The notes beneath the pieces are model-generated. The model was not told where the DNA came from. It saw only the letters and a list, made by a program, of their open reading frames with translations, and made no database searches. This document shows positions 47,200-59,253 of a stretch of 64,000 bases of DNA, one piece after another. Source of the stretch: Nicotiana tabacum (taxonomy: Eukaryota > Streptophyta > Magnoliopsida > Solanales > Solanaceae); contig NC_134095.1 of assembly GCF_000715075.1 (NCBI RefSeq), forward strand, positions 11,660,222 through 11,724,221, written 5' to 3'. A program made the position numbers and the translations under genes. Positions within the stretch are counted from its first letter, which is position 1, and the number at the start of each line of letters is the position of its first letter.

Positions 47200-49990
47200 C
47201 AGGCTGAGCTGGAAGATGCTCTCGAGTAGTTAACTCCAACATTCGGGCCTTAGCGATCTAATCATCGATATCAATAATGCCTGATTTGGTCATTTCCAAG
47301 GTTTTCCTCCTCATATGGTACATAGAGTGTGTTTTTTCAACAAAGAAGAAATTCCCCTGGTGGTGAAGTTTTGCTTTAAGCCTATCAACCTCGGCATAAA
47401 ATCCATCCCGCTCGAATCTCATGACATTGAGGCTAAGATCGAGATCACGGTTTATGGTTATGTGAACCTTATTTTGTTCCATGATCTTCTTATACCTATC
47501 TTTCATCTGGGATCATTTTCCTCGAAGCAACAACCTCTTCAGCTTTGGAGTTCAAAGCTGCCTCCAAATTATTTGCTCGTTCAATAGAGGCAGACTCGCG
47601 CTTGGTAGAAGCAAGAGCATCATATTGAGACTCAACCCACCTAGCCTTTACATCCTGAAGTTGTGCATGTAAATGAGTGGCTTCTTGACTCTGAGCCATC
47701 ACCACTTGCTCACTCTGCTGCAACCGGGCCTCAAGCTCGGCCGATTCAGCAGCCTTCGCTTCTAGCACTGGGAGACGCGTGGCAAGCTGGTCCCTCTCGG
47801 CCAACAGGTGATCCCGCTCGGACATAAGTCCCGATTTGTCGAGGATCAATCTCTGAAGGCCCTTGGAAGCAAGGAAGTTATCCTGCGAAGCAAATACCAA
47901 AGTTAGAAACCATGTTGTAACAAGAGAGTAGAAACAAACAATAAAAGAACAAGTACGGTACCGATGCTGCATTGTAAATAGCGTTATTCAACATACATTC
48001 ACCTGAAAGAGAGTGTATTTTCTTCTTATCTTTTTCTGAAGTCAGCGGCTTTAGATAGTTGGCAAGTTCTACCGGCCAGGATAGCAATTAAAACTCCTTT
48101 AAGACCGAGAGAGAGACGCTCCTCCTTCCTTGGGGATATGTAGAAGAGGGTGAATAGTTATGCCCCAAATTCCCATGGTCAAGGGACTAGGGAGGAGGGA
48201 CATCCTCCTCTCAGGCATTTGCGGCTGAGGGAGGAGATGTAGTAGTTGCTGGTGATAAAGGCATAATTGGTGTGGATGGAGATAGAGCTGATGGCGTTAT
48301 AGGTTGAGAAGCAGCTGCGGCCGAGGCAGTCCTATTTGTTGGTTGCTCACCAACCAAAGGCAGAAGAGGCTAGGGATCCGACCTCATAGGATTGAGAGTA
48401 ACAACTATGAGCAGAAAGGAAGAATCAACATTCTCTACTAAATCCATTTCTCCCAGCGAGCTCGGACGTCGCCCTCGGTTGGGGTTTTAAGCTCTCCAGA
48501 TTGAGCATTTTGTTGAGTTGATGAAGACCGTTATCTCCTTTTAAGGGAAGCCTCTTCATCACTAGCTTCCCCATCATCATCAATTACCATAGTGGTTGCG
48601 GCTGTCTCAGACGTGGATTTCTTCGCTTTCTTATTTTTACCCCCAGCCGAAGAAGAATGCCGCCTTTTTTGTTGATTGTTCTCTGGCCGGGGACTCCAAA
48701 AAAAAGAAGCGCTTGCAGCGGAAGCAGACCCGAAAGTACCAGTCTAGGTCTCTTGCAACAACCTTTTAGCCCTTGTGGGATCGGCCAAATCATCCTCCTC
48801 AGGGCAGGAAACAGAACCCTGCGGGAGCCCTAAATCAAACAAAAGGCAAGGTTAGCAGTTTTTCTTGAGCATAAAGGTGGAGTGAAGAAGAGTCATTTTA
48901 CCATGGTACTTGGCCTTCCACCTGTATTTGGGGGCCAACTCCTTCCATCAACGGGTCTCTAGCGTAGTAATGTCCATAATCTTTTGAACCCATCGGTACA
49001 TGCCTTCAATTCTTGGTAGTGTCCATCGTGTAGTTGAAATAACGAAAGAAAAAGGGTTAGCAATGATATAAAAACAACCTTTTTTCATAGAAAGAGATAG
49101 ATTTTGAACTTACGTGTACGGTTCCAGGATTCGAGGAAGATGGATGTGTGGCCGGGATGATATCCTTGGTAACAATAAAGACAAACCGCTCTATCAATCC
49201 ACGTTCATTGTCTTCATCCATGCTGGTAAGTAAAGCATAGTCACCACGCTTGCTGAAGTTTATTACTCCCCCGCGAAAGATATTGGGGGAGTAGAGGTTC
49301 ATCATATGTGCTAGGGTGAGAGTCTCCCTTGTTTCCAATCATAGTCGCTGAAGACTAGCCACCGTTAGCTACACAGAGGGGCCTACTTGTACTAAGCAAA
49401 CTTGATACCGGTGGTAGAATTCCAAGATCACGGGTTCAAATCTCACGCTCAATGAGAATGGGCTCAAAGTGAAGGGGTACGTGTAAACATACGTAAACCC
49501 ATTCTTAGTGAGGTTACCCGCTCCACCAGGCCAGGAACAATAATATTTAGTGCACGACATTCACGGTCCTCTTTCACAGCAGGAGTACTGGAAAGGCGAA
49601 TAGAAGAAGGATATTTACCAACAGCCCAAGTTCGAAGGTTTGAAGTGAGGAACTTCTCTTCGAAATATTTGACAGTGTTAGATGTTTAGGTATGATGGTA
49701 CTCACCGTGGGAGGATCAGCATCAACATTAACTTCTTTATCTTTTCTCCTCTTCGGACCTCCATTGAAGAAAAAATCAGAGTTCTTGAAAGATTTAGCAG
49801 GGGAGCCATAGTAATAAGGAGATGATAGAGCTTTTTGAAGAAGATAAGAGAAAGATGAAAGCAGAAGGAAGTTAAATGCAAAGAGGTTAAGAAAGCTTAT
49901 GAAGTTGTTAGAAGTGAAAGAAGAAGAATGAGGTGTATATGTAAAGGTAAAGCCGACTAAAACCATGGTCATGGTTACCTCGAGAACCGA
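47200..49990 (-). pseudogene. antisense extra ORF of the Tat element, fragmented
   Basis: Between integrase and the 3' LTR the coding signal is on the minus strand, in pieces 49970-49574, 49338-49057, 48793-48584, 47972-47496 and 47506-47258. The 49338-49057 piece (GGVINFSKRGDYALLTSMDEDNERG, IERFVFIVTKDIIPATHPS) and the 47972-47496 piece (heptad-rich coiled coil with SERDHLLAERDQLATRL) are of a type often seen in Solanaceae Tat elements. Antisense ORFs in this position are reported for several plant Ty3/Gypsy lineages. Possible splice sites lie between pieces, but stops and frameshifts show that this copy is dead. Function is unknown. Confidence 0.65.
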
Positions 49991-50151
49991 CAGAAATATA
50001 GCTAAATCATGGGGTAACACGTGTTTGTGGTATTAAATACGAGGAGACGTGCGTCTTAACAAGCGTTAGAAACTGTTCAGAAGGGTTCGGAAAATTTTTC
50101 GCCAAGAAAGAAATCTTCACCAACTTCCCGAAGACACAAAGATGTATCACC

Positions 50152-50166
50152 GGAAAGCAGGGGGAC
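50152..50166 (+). other. polypurine tract of the Tat element
   Basis: GGAAAGCAGGGGGAC lies just before the 3' LTR start, where it would prime plus-strand synthesis. Confidence 0.7.
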
Positions 50167-50168
50167 TA

Positions 50169-50782
50169 TCTATAGAGGGTAAAATTGGTTTATATTAAAT
50201 GCTCGGATGATTGCGTGACACGTCGAACCGGAGGCAAGCAGAAGATAAATCGAAAAGAAATCAAGACCGAGGACACTAGCTTAGTACCGGGTAGATCCCG
50301 AAGGGAACACGGTCAACGGAAGGAAACGAATGTCTGTCACCAACTAACATTAAATGAAGAATATTACAGAATATTAAATATGTAGTCATTACAGAGAATT
50401 TTGGCATTCATGGCCTGTTGTTACATATTTATCAATGGGCCCCTTTATTGTCATTTAAGAGAGGCTTGATCCTAGGACTTGGTCCCTAGGTATAACTATA
50501 AATAGTGACTTCAACAATCATTGTAACACAGAAAATCTCTGGCAAAACTTATGCTACACATTATTCTCAAGCTAAATAATATAACTTTATTTTCTGTCTA
50601 ATATTGTTCTAATAGCTGCCTTCGGAAGCCTCGCTACCAGAACCAGACTGCTTGCTATTTCTCTCGATTTCAATGCTAAGTCTTATTTTTTTATTTAATT
50701 TATTTATCATTTTGGGATCAAATTAGTTTGCTTGTTTATAAATTACGCAACAAATTCAACTATACCGTTTTACGGGTAAACA
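50169..50782 (+). repeat. 3' LTR of Tat element (complete)
   Basis: It begins TCTATAGAGGG (TGTATAGGG in the 5' copy) and ends TTTACGGGTAAACA. It contains the 59-base end missing from the 5' copy. A CTGCCTTCGGAAGCC block with an extra inserted segment (CTCGCTACCAGAA) near 50637 distinguishes it from the 5' LTR. Confidence 0.88.
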
Positions 50783-53739
50783 CTATGAGTAAGTGATGAA
50801 TTGAGGTTAAAATGTTATTTCATTAAGTATAGTTAAGAACGCCGTACATAAAGATATATATCATATATTTATCGGATTGGTGTAAACACGTAAGTCTTTT
50901 CTACGAATACACCTTTGATCGTTTTGGATAATGATCAGCAAAAATCTTCCGCACTATACTTTGCTTAGTTAAAAGCAGTAATTTAGGGACTTAACGAAAC
51001 CTGTTCTTTATATTGAGCTGCTCCTAAGTTGGGCAAACAACAATCTTTAATATTCATTCTTGGAATTAGCCGGACGAAAATCATGTCACTTTTTCTAATT
51101 TGAGACTCAGTTTAGGTTTACGCGTAAGGCTTATAATAAAGAACGTGCAAATACTTGATTACTCGAAATTTATGAAATCTTTTAATTAAGGGAGGAGATG
51201 TGAAGGAGATTGTTTCAAGCCTTTTTTATATTCTTGTAAAATCTTTTACCACATCGAGAGGAAACGGGCAACCCCAGTTTATATATTCGAAGGGATATAT
51301 AGGTCTCCCAATGAATTAGTTCATAGTAGCTCCAGTCCATTTTGATCGTCAACACCCATTGTTTGAGTTCAGTGCACTGACTATTAGTTATATGACAAGA
51401 TCATTATTACTTAATTATAATTAATCTTTATAATAAGTATTAAATATTAACCTGATAAAAATAGTAAATGACATATTATCGCAAGTTAAACTATGTTTAT
51501 ACGATAATGTTTTTTATACTTTTAATGTATATAACTTAGATCCATTCAATAAAAGAGGGGAAAAAGGAACCGCTTTTGCTCTGGTGTTGAATAATACGAA
51601 TCATAATTTGTTGTTAAATACACTGTATCCTTTATTTTATAGAACAAAATAACTATTGACCAGGGAATATGGAACGGGGAGTTTAATTTATCTGTACGTA
51701 CTTTAACTGCCACAGAAAAGAAATATTATCAAATGCCAATGCTAACGAACAGCTTAATTAATTCTATTTTTTTTTCAAGTATGATTCAGATGCTTTCTTT
51801 TTATGTTTACGTATCCAACTCAGTTAAGGCTTTGTATATCCCCATAGCAAGCTTTACATTAAAACATAAAAATTTACAAACTTAAAACTTCATTATAAAA
51901 GTTTGATTATCTTTATTTTTGTTAATATAAAATATTACTTTTCAAATTATTTTAACGAACTTGAAGTACTGACGTTAATGCCAGATCGAAAAAGCATATA
52001 CTTTAGAATAAATACTGTTTCTTTACTCACATACTGACAACGTAGTTCTCAGCTGAGATAGAGGCGTAAAGTTTATCATTTGTCCACTAATTATTTATCG
52101 TTATTGGATTATTTGGGAGACGTAAGCACGCAAAAACCTTCGAAAAAACAAGCTTTAGGCCATATAATAGACATAAAGTTAGACTAATGAGCTGTTCTCA
52201 AAAATATCACAATATTGGTTTTCATAATAATGATGATAATACCGACAAATTTTGTTAGATAGAAAAGAAATGATCTTATTAAGGTATGATGTTTTACTTG
52301 ACAACCAACTTTTAACACAAAATATATATTTTGCATAGTTTCGTAACAAAATTATCGTGACACTCTTATGGATCTTATTCACATTATAGCTAAGCATGGA
52401 TTATAATATAAGAATTATTTATGCGATGAATAATAATGAAAGAATTATTTATATTAATGAAGGAATTGTTGTAGTAAATTATTACAAATGAATTGTAATA
52501 TAGGTATAAATGTAAGTTTTATGAGATCAAACTTTAAGATTTTTAGTATTGAACCCATTGTATTTTTTAAATTATGGATTCATATTGCTATATATTATAA
52601 TATTAGTAAATTTTTACACATAAATCTATGCTTTGCGTCAAAAGTACTGGGTTCCGTTAAATCCGGTACCGATACATTGCACTCGCCTCTGCATTTGATG
52701 GCATTTGCGTCTTGAAATAGATTAATCTTTGTATTGCTAATATACATTCTTATTTTGTATTCTATGCTACATACAATAATACGCAAAATTAATCTAGCAA
52801 AACATAATGCAGATAAGTAATATTTTAATATCGCCAACCAAACAACAATACATAAATTAATCTTGCAAAACTTAATGCAAACAATATTGCCAACCAAACA
52901 CATTTGTTATGCGGTTATTATTTTTTCTTATGCAGCCAACCAAATACTGATCTAGTTCAGCAGCGATTATTTTCCTTAAGGAATCAACTAAATGAAAATG
53001 TCGCATTATTAGTTATGTTATGTAAGATTTTGTTTTGGGATTAATTATACTAATACAATCAATCAAATGACTCCTAAGAGCAAACCAGAGTTTTAAAAAG
53101 GAGAGGGGAAAAACGTCTGATCAATCAATTTTTGGGCAACTTTGCCTTTATTATTAGGCACGTCACTCCTCTTATTTCTCCTTTATTTCCATAAAGCAAT
53201 ACTGCATGCTGGACAGCTTGAAGTCATTCCTCACGGTTTAAGATTAAACTACTCAATTTGCATGATTAATGCAGTACTTACGATACAAAAAAAAAAAAAA
53301 AAAAAAATTGATGACAGATAAATTCTATAGCTAAAAAATTGGTGACGGACAAATTCTATAGCTATATATATATATATATTAGCGATATATTATCAAAAAA
53401 ATTGTTAGCTACAAGTAATTTAGCAACAGATTAGCGAACTATTTTTTTTTTTTTTTTGTAGTTATATCATGTTTTAGCATAAGTTCATCTTCTCTATCTA
53501 ATAAAATACATGCAGCGTTCACAAGAAAAATAAAATAAAATAAAATAAAGAAAAATATGTGTTCAAAAAACGCAACTTTAAGAATATTGTCGTGGATATC
53601 TTTTGCATGTAGGATAACTTGTGTGGTTGTGTTTATATCTCTTCCCGGCGAATCTTTATATTGGATCAGAATAGAAAGCAATGGAGATCAGGAAACAGTC
53701 AATGTAGCTGCTAAAAACTATCATTAGGCTATTAATTTA
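50783..53739. other. intergenic, no gene seen
   Basis: This is AT-rich DNA without a supported gene. Short frames at 52179-52397, 52488-52715 and 52595-52903 have no domain. A 21-base A run (53287-53307) is followed by two copies of a roughly 31-base unit (53306-53336 and 53337-53367) with GACAAATTCTATAGCTA, then a short TA run. Confidence 0.45.
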
Positions 53740-55317
53740 ACGGAAAATGGCCAAAACCTATTTCTATCGTCTGCTAAATGGTTTATAAATACCCTTCGTC
53801 CATCTATCTGTTCAAAAAAATACACTCCATCCATCTATCCGTTCAAAAAATACACTACATCCATCTATCCGTTCAAAAAAACACACGAAGTCAATTCTAT
53901 TAACAAAAATACCCCCGCGACTAACGGCAGAACTCAGCGGCGGAGGCAGGATCTCCACGAAGGGGGTTCAAAAAAAAAAATTGTATCTAGTGGGAATTGA
54001 ACTCATGACTTTATGTAGATTTTGAACCCCTTTGACCACTAAACTACACTTTTAGATTGTGTTAAAGGGGTTCAAAACTTAATATATAGAGGTAAAAAAC
54101 AGATTTTGCCTTATATATACAGTGTATTTTTTCGGCGAGGGGGGTTCGGATGAACCCCCTTGCGCCTCCCTAAATCCGCCCCTGGCAGAAATGGTGGGTC
54201 TTTCATTTAATGACATGGCGATTTTTAATTGGGCCACGTGGCAATCTTTGACTGGAACAAAAAATGGATATTATTTCAACCCATTTACCTTATTCGTATC
54301 TATCACACTCATTCCCCCTCATCTGACCTCCCCCTTTCTTCTTCTCCAATTGGGACACTGCATACACACAATAACAAATTAATTAAAGAATAGATAAAAC
54401 CCAAAATCAAATAAACCGAAATTCAAACCAGATTCTGAAATTTTTCCAATCAAACTCAGGATAAGTATTGAAACTCTTAAATGGAAAATCAACAGATACA
54501 TTTGGGTTGTTAAATAAGAAGACAAGGATCAAAACAAACCAAAAATCTGAAACAAAAAAATTTAGCCCAAATGCTAAAATTGTCCAAATATATCAATCAA
54601 ATCTAGGAGAAAAATATTGAAACTTTGAAAGGGACAAGTAATGAAAATCTTTGGATTGTTCATAAGAAGACAAAAGAGCCACGAAATAACAGAGAAAAAA
54701 TAACTATATATAACTGCTACAAGCACACAAGAAAATTGAAATCAAGGTGCTAAAAAGCTTGAAATTATCACATTCTAGGATAAAGATTGAATCTATAAAA
54801 GGTACAAAAAAAAAAGTAAAGGGTTACCTTTGGGATGTTCATAAGAAGAAGAAGAGGAGGACAAAGAGTCATGAATTGCAGATGAAGTGAAAGCTAAAGC
54901 CATATTTTCAAACACAAAAGAAAGATTTGTTTCAACAAAGAAACGCTAAAAATACTTTGTGAGATGAGAGTTGGTGTGTTGGGTGATAAGGAAAAAGACA
55001 GGAAAAAAAAGCAAAGAAAAAGAAAGAAAATAATTAGGCGGGTCAAATAAATAGGGTCGGACCAGGTAAATGGGTAAATATAAGACCCATATTTGATTCT
55101 TGGTCAATAATGCCACGTGGCCCAATTAAAAATTGTCACGTCATTAAATGAAAGACTCACTAGTTTTGTCGTTAGTCGCGGGGGTATTTTTGTTAATAGA
55201 ATTAACTTCGTGTGTTTTTTGAACGGATAGATGGACGGAGTGTATTTTTTGGATAGATGGACGGAGGGTGTTTATAACCATTTAGCAAACGATAGGGATA
55301 GTTTTGGCCCTTTCCGT
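53740..55317. mobile_element. 1.6-kb terminal-inverted-repeat element with nested MITE
   Basis: Ends are ACGGAAAATGGCCAAAAC (left) and its near-complement (right, 55300-55317). The inverted arms run for about 200 bases, through GGGGGTATTTTTGTTAATAG near 55185 and its partner near 53900. Both flanks carry TAATTTA (53733-53739 and 55318-55324), a likely target duplication. The left arm has three 30-base tandem units (53789-53880) with CCATCTATCCGTTC, and is split by another MITE at 53935-54184. The interior (54380-55000) has no transposase. Long arms suggest a Mutator-like non-autonomous element. Confidence 0.75.
53935..54184. mobile_element. hAT-type MITE nested in the inverted-repeat element
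   Basis: A 250-base insertion starts CAGCGGCGGAGGCAGGAT and ends AATCCGCCCCTG, imperfect inverted ends of the CAGGGGCGGA type known from plant hAT MITEs. Flanking 8-mers GCAGAACT (53927-53934) and GCAGAAAT (54185-54192) match at 7 of 8 positions. It splits the left arm of the larger element, so it came later. Confidence 0.8.
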
Positions 55318-55460
55318 TAATTTAATTAAAGAAGAAAAATATAAAAAAAGGCAGTATAACTTCCCTTATATACTACTGTAATTAAATTGCCTTAATCACA
55401 TTCGAGAATCCAAATTGAAAAAACATGCAACTTTAATTTCATAAATGCTCCCTAGTTGAG

Positions 55461-55642
55461 AGATCCTTAAAGCAACAGTAAAATTGTTTCTATGTGAACT
55501 ATATATATATATGTCTCGGGTTCAATCCGTGGAAACAGATACTAATATTTACATTAAGTTAGGCACATCATATCTTTAGGGTGCGCCCTTCCACTAAATT
55601 TGCGTAATATGATATATTTTTTACACCGAGCTGTCCTAGTCT
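55461..55642 (+). mobile_element. degraded SINE
   Basis: A tRNA-like head (CCTTAAAGCAACAGTAAA, then B box GGTTCAATCC near 55519-55528) is followed by the TS-type 3' body (AGGGTGCGCCCTTCC) and tail (ACCGAGCTGTCC). A short TA run interrupts the head. It is more diverged than the copy at 5101. Confidence 0.7.
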
Positions 55643-56190
55643 CTAGTTTAATTATTCTCCTATATCAAAAACTTTCCCGAATGTTGAACTTGTTGATAAA
55701 AAAATTAGCGTCAGCTAAAAATGCAATTGTTACCTTATTAGTGTAAGATCAGAAATTGCTATAAGAATAGTGGAGTATTTGCCTTTTGTTTGTTTCAATT
55801 TATATATATGAGCCTCTTTTAACATTTACTGTATTAATTCTATTTACAATATTGAATTTTATTACTAGTAATTTGCAGGAGATTGTAAAAAGGGGAAACA
55901 CAATAAAAATTCGTGGTCGTCATATTCAAGCCAGCTGGTGACATCTGTCGCAATCATAGTGGTGTATTTATCTAGAGACTTCTAATAGTAGAAGAAGATC
56001 GAAGGATTTACATCTATACCCGCTTTTTGGGTCACGTTTTAATTTGTGTTCACTTTGCAAAAAACATTGCAAGCGTACCCACTTTTTCGCGTAACTTCGG
56101 CATACAGGGCTGAAGCAGCAAAGACAATCATGCAAAACTTCAGCATTCTAGTAGACGGGCCTGAAGTAGTAAAGGCATTGCTGAAGTTTT
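55643..56190. other. intergenic, no feature seen
   Basis: AT-rich DNA with no supported gene or RNA. Confidence 0.4.
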
Positions 56191-56206
56191 TTTGTCCTGA
56201 ATAAAA

Positions 56207-56470
56207 TGCTGAAGTTATTTAGGTCATTTGTAAAAACTTAAGTACTAAAATAGCTGAAGTTTTTTTGTCCTAGATTCATTAGTTTTGTCATAAAGCTTTT
56301 TCAAAAATTTCAGCAGAAGTGTTTAAGTTATTTAGTTCATTTGTAAAAGTTTCAACACTAAATAAACTGGAGTTTTTTTGTCCCGGATAAGCTTTTTTAA
56401 AAACTTCAGTAGAAGATGCTGAAATTATTTAGTTCATTTGTAAAAACTTCAGCACTATATAAACTGAAAT
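56207..56470. repeat. three degenerate tandem units of about 100 bases
   Basis: The order GAAGTTATTTAG, TTCATTTGTAAAA, CTTCAGCACTA, AAACTGAAGTTTTTTTGTCC recurs from about 56210, 56325 and 56418. Units are diverged and unequal in length (115 and 93 bases apart). No coding frame. Confidence 0.7.
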
Positions 56471-56909
56471 AACATTTTGCAGGAATAGTGAAATATAAAT
56501 GGCAAAGCTTAAGTTCTATCTGTAAAAATCGAATCAGCACTGAAACATTTCACAAATTTCAAGTCAACAATCAATTATCCAACAGATGTTACACAAAACA
56601 CTAATAATCCAAAGATGTTCGTTCTGACACTGCAACACATTAAGAACTTTACCATTCAGACAAGTACAAAGGCAAGAGAACTATGATCCTCCTTTTCAGT
56701 CCTCTCCTTAAATAAATAAAAAAACTGATATTATTCTCCTGATCTGTTTGTACTACTATTCTACAGAAACAAATTCCAAATCTACTGCTGCAACCATTGC
56801 ATTCAACTAATGTAAAAATTCTATCAATACAATGTTAAAAACAGAATGAAAATTTCTCTTAACATGGTGGTAGTATTAGAGAATTAATCATAGTGCTTTT
56901 CAGTTGTTA

Positions 56910-56946
56910 ATAGAAGAAGAAGAAGGAGGAGGAGGAGGAGGAGGAG
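56910..56946. repeat. GAA/GGA trinucleotide repeat
   Basis: A short purine run of GAA triplets followed by GGA triplets lies in non-coding DNA. Confidence 0.85.
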
Positions 56947-57199
56947 AAAGAGGGGGAGAAAGGGGCTGAAATTGTTTAAAAATTGAGTACAAATTAAAAA
57001 AATTTAAAAAATAAGTATATGTTAAATGGGGGCGACCAAATAGGGCGCCCCGTGCAATTTTTACCTATTTTAAGCCTAAGCCCAACTTCATATGACGTGG
57101 TAGCCCACAAAAGTGGCTTTTTTCGAAAAAGTTAGGGAAGGACTTTTTCGCCAAGTTACACATTTGGCCGGTCGGCCAAAATTAATTACATTTGCTAGC

Positions 57200-57202
<3 letters not shown>

Positions 57203-57262
<60 letters not shown>
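57203..57262. repeat. (AT)n microsatellite
   Basis: A 60-base pure AT dinucleotide tract in non-coding DNA. Confidence 0.97.
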
Positions 57263-57264
<2 letters not shown>

Positions 57265-57532
57265 TGTCTTATTGTTTTTGGAACAACTAAAATTATATAT
57301 TTCTTGAAAGTTTACGAACTAGGGATGTACTCGAGTGCCTCATGTTTGTCTCTTTTTTTTTTTCTTTTTAAAATTCGATGTCCGATATTGTTTAAGAGCC
57401 CGGATAATTCGAGTTTGCATCATGTAAAATTTATTTAAGGAAAAAAAGTGCTCTGTACACTTTTTATTTTCAGAACTTGAATCTGAAATATTTAATTTAG
57501 GGTAAATCGGTCATATTTATCATACCACAATC

Positions 57533-57534
<2 letters not shown>

Positions 57535-57585
<51 letters not shown>
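57535..57585. repeat. (TA)n microsatellite
   Basis: A 51-base TA tract 270 bases right of the previous one. The DNA between and up to 58279 has no supported gene. Confidence 0.97.
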
Positions 57586-57589
<4 letters not shown>

Positions 57590-58287
57590 CACCACTAAAT
57601 GATACGATACATTACTCCTCTTTTTGCGCATAATTATACATGATTGATTGATGAGTAAACTTTTTATTGAAAAACAGAGTAATCTCTTGTAAAAGGCAAA
57701 TCTTTTTAAGCAAAAGAGCTATTCTACATTAGCTCGTCGATTTTTTTTTTTGATACTATAAGTTATTTAGTTATTTATTATTGTAAAATGGAATTGAAGT
57801 AATATCAACTCATTAAGTAATAGCATTGAGAAAGAGCACGTTGAAAACAAAAGACTTGAAAAGCTACATTCTCCAAAAATCCACTATAAATGGTCTTGTA
57901 CTTCATAAATAGCTGGATGTTTAATTTAGTGTCACATTTATAAGTCTCACAAGCTGGGCAATTCGAATAAAACTTACCATAAATGAAAGTCACGAAATCA
58001 ATTATTCCATATTGTTTCCCTATTTATGGAAACAAATCTCCCACTATCAACGTGAAGATTTGTACAGGGATATATATTACTGATAATGGACAAGAAATGA
58101 ACACCTGTCCTAACACACAATGACACATGCAACATTTTTCACTTTTGTAGTGCATAATGCAAGTCGCTTTATTCCTATATATTTATTATGGTTTACTGAT
58201 TCTGGTACGAGGTGTCGTCTGTTCATTTGATTATATGTTGTACTTTATTAGTGACGACGGAGGCGACTCAGGATTCGGCATCATGAC

Positions 58288-58966
58288 CAGTGTTTTAAAA
58301 TGTGTGTTTGCGGCGAGCTCCGGGGAACTTCTGAGGCGAGGCACACCAAAAATGTCCCGAGGCGATGGTGTGGGGCAAAAGTCTCAAGAGGTCGCCCAGC
58401 AATTCGGGACGTATGCTCAGGCATACGGGGCGTACACTCGGGCGTTCGGGGCGTACGCTCGAGCGATCGAGATGCGTTTTTATAGTGAGGCGTAAGCCCC
58501 AGAGACTTTTTCAAATTAAAATAAAATTTGTTGAATAAGTCCTTCATATAATACCCAAATTCTCAAAAGTCGGCTTGTAATTACTCAAAAGTTTTAAAAA
58601 TGAACTAAAATGTATTAAATTTAAAAGTCAAGACCTTTTTTATTGATTGAAACCCTAATTCATGGTCTTTCCCAATTCTTTATCTTGTCTGCTAGTCTGC
58701 TAATATCTCCCAAAAGCAATAAATATTCAATTTTTTTTTACAAAGAGAACTCCATTCTCCTTCAGAGCAGCAAGTTCAAAGTTCAAATTGCAGGTTAGTC
58801 ATCCTTTTTGTTCCTTCATGTAGAAAACTTTATTTTTTTCGACTCAAGTTATGTGTGCTTGTACGTAGCGTATAATAGATTATTTTGACTAATTTTTGTG
58901 GGGATGAAGCACATATATATATTATATATTGAACCAAATATTATATTATATTATATTATATTATAT

Positions 58967-59060
<94 letters not shown>

Positions 59061-59253
59061 CTTCACATATTTATAGTTTTCTTCAATTTTTATGCAATTT
59101 TACATGTTTATAAATATTTACTTTAATTATATTATTTTATAAAATATGAAAAAATAAATACCTATGGGGCTTACGCCCCGTGCCTCGAGGCTTATGCCTC
59201 GCTGAGGCATATGTAAAATGCCTCGCCTTATGCCCACGCCTTTTAAAGCACTG
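58288..59253. mobile_element. non-autonomous hAT element with 8-bp target duplication
   Basis: Ends are CAGTGTTTTAAAA (left) and TTTTAAAGCACTG (right), an inverted pair. The flanks carry an exact 8-bp duplication ATCATGAC (58280-58287 and 59254-59261), the size made by hAT transposases. Subterminal blocks are CpG- and GAGGCG-rich (58310-58500 and 59163-59235), which fits a plant family known for GGCGAGGCG-type ends. There is no transposase frame. A TTATA/TA tract (58939-59058) expands the middle. Confidence 0.9.
58939..59058. repeat. TTATA pentamer then (TA)n tract
   Basis: About seven TTATA units run into roughly 85 bases of pure TA, inside the hAT element. Isoleucine-tyrosine frames across it are artefacts. 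Confidence 0.97.

Larger units (their letters stand above)
14613..50782 (+). mobile_element. Tat-lineage Ty3/Gypsy retrotransposon hosting three nested insertions
   Basis: The segments at 14613-15155 and 50169-50782 are the two LTRs of one element. Between them, in order, are gag (27957), protease (29400), RT (30396), RNase H (30869), a second archaeal-type RNase H (31558), integrase (44012-44630 plus 45922-46200) and an antisense ORF region (47200-49990). A second RNase H downstream of RT-RNase H marks the Tat lineage. Two Athila elements and a solo LTR interrupt it. Subtracting them leaves roughly 10 kb, normal for such elements. The right flank after TAAACA (CTATG) and the left flank before 14613 (TATTA) do not form a clear target duplication. 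Every coding part is broken, so the element is dead. Confidence 0.88.

Noticed and set aside
49362..49565. Possible SINE with a B-box-like CGGGTTCAAATC inside the antisense ORF region
   Set aside because: A B-box-like word and an interrupted ORF are suggestive, but no A box, tail or target duplication could be matched to a known family.
58898..59126. Tyr-Ile-rich open frames
   Set aside because: They come from the TTATA/TA tract inside the hAT element.
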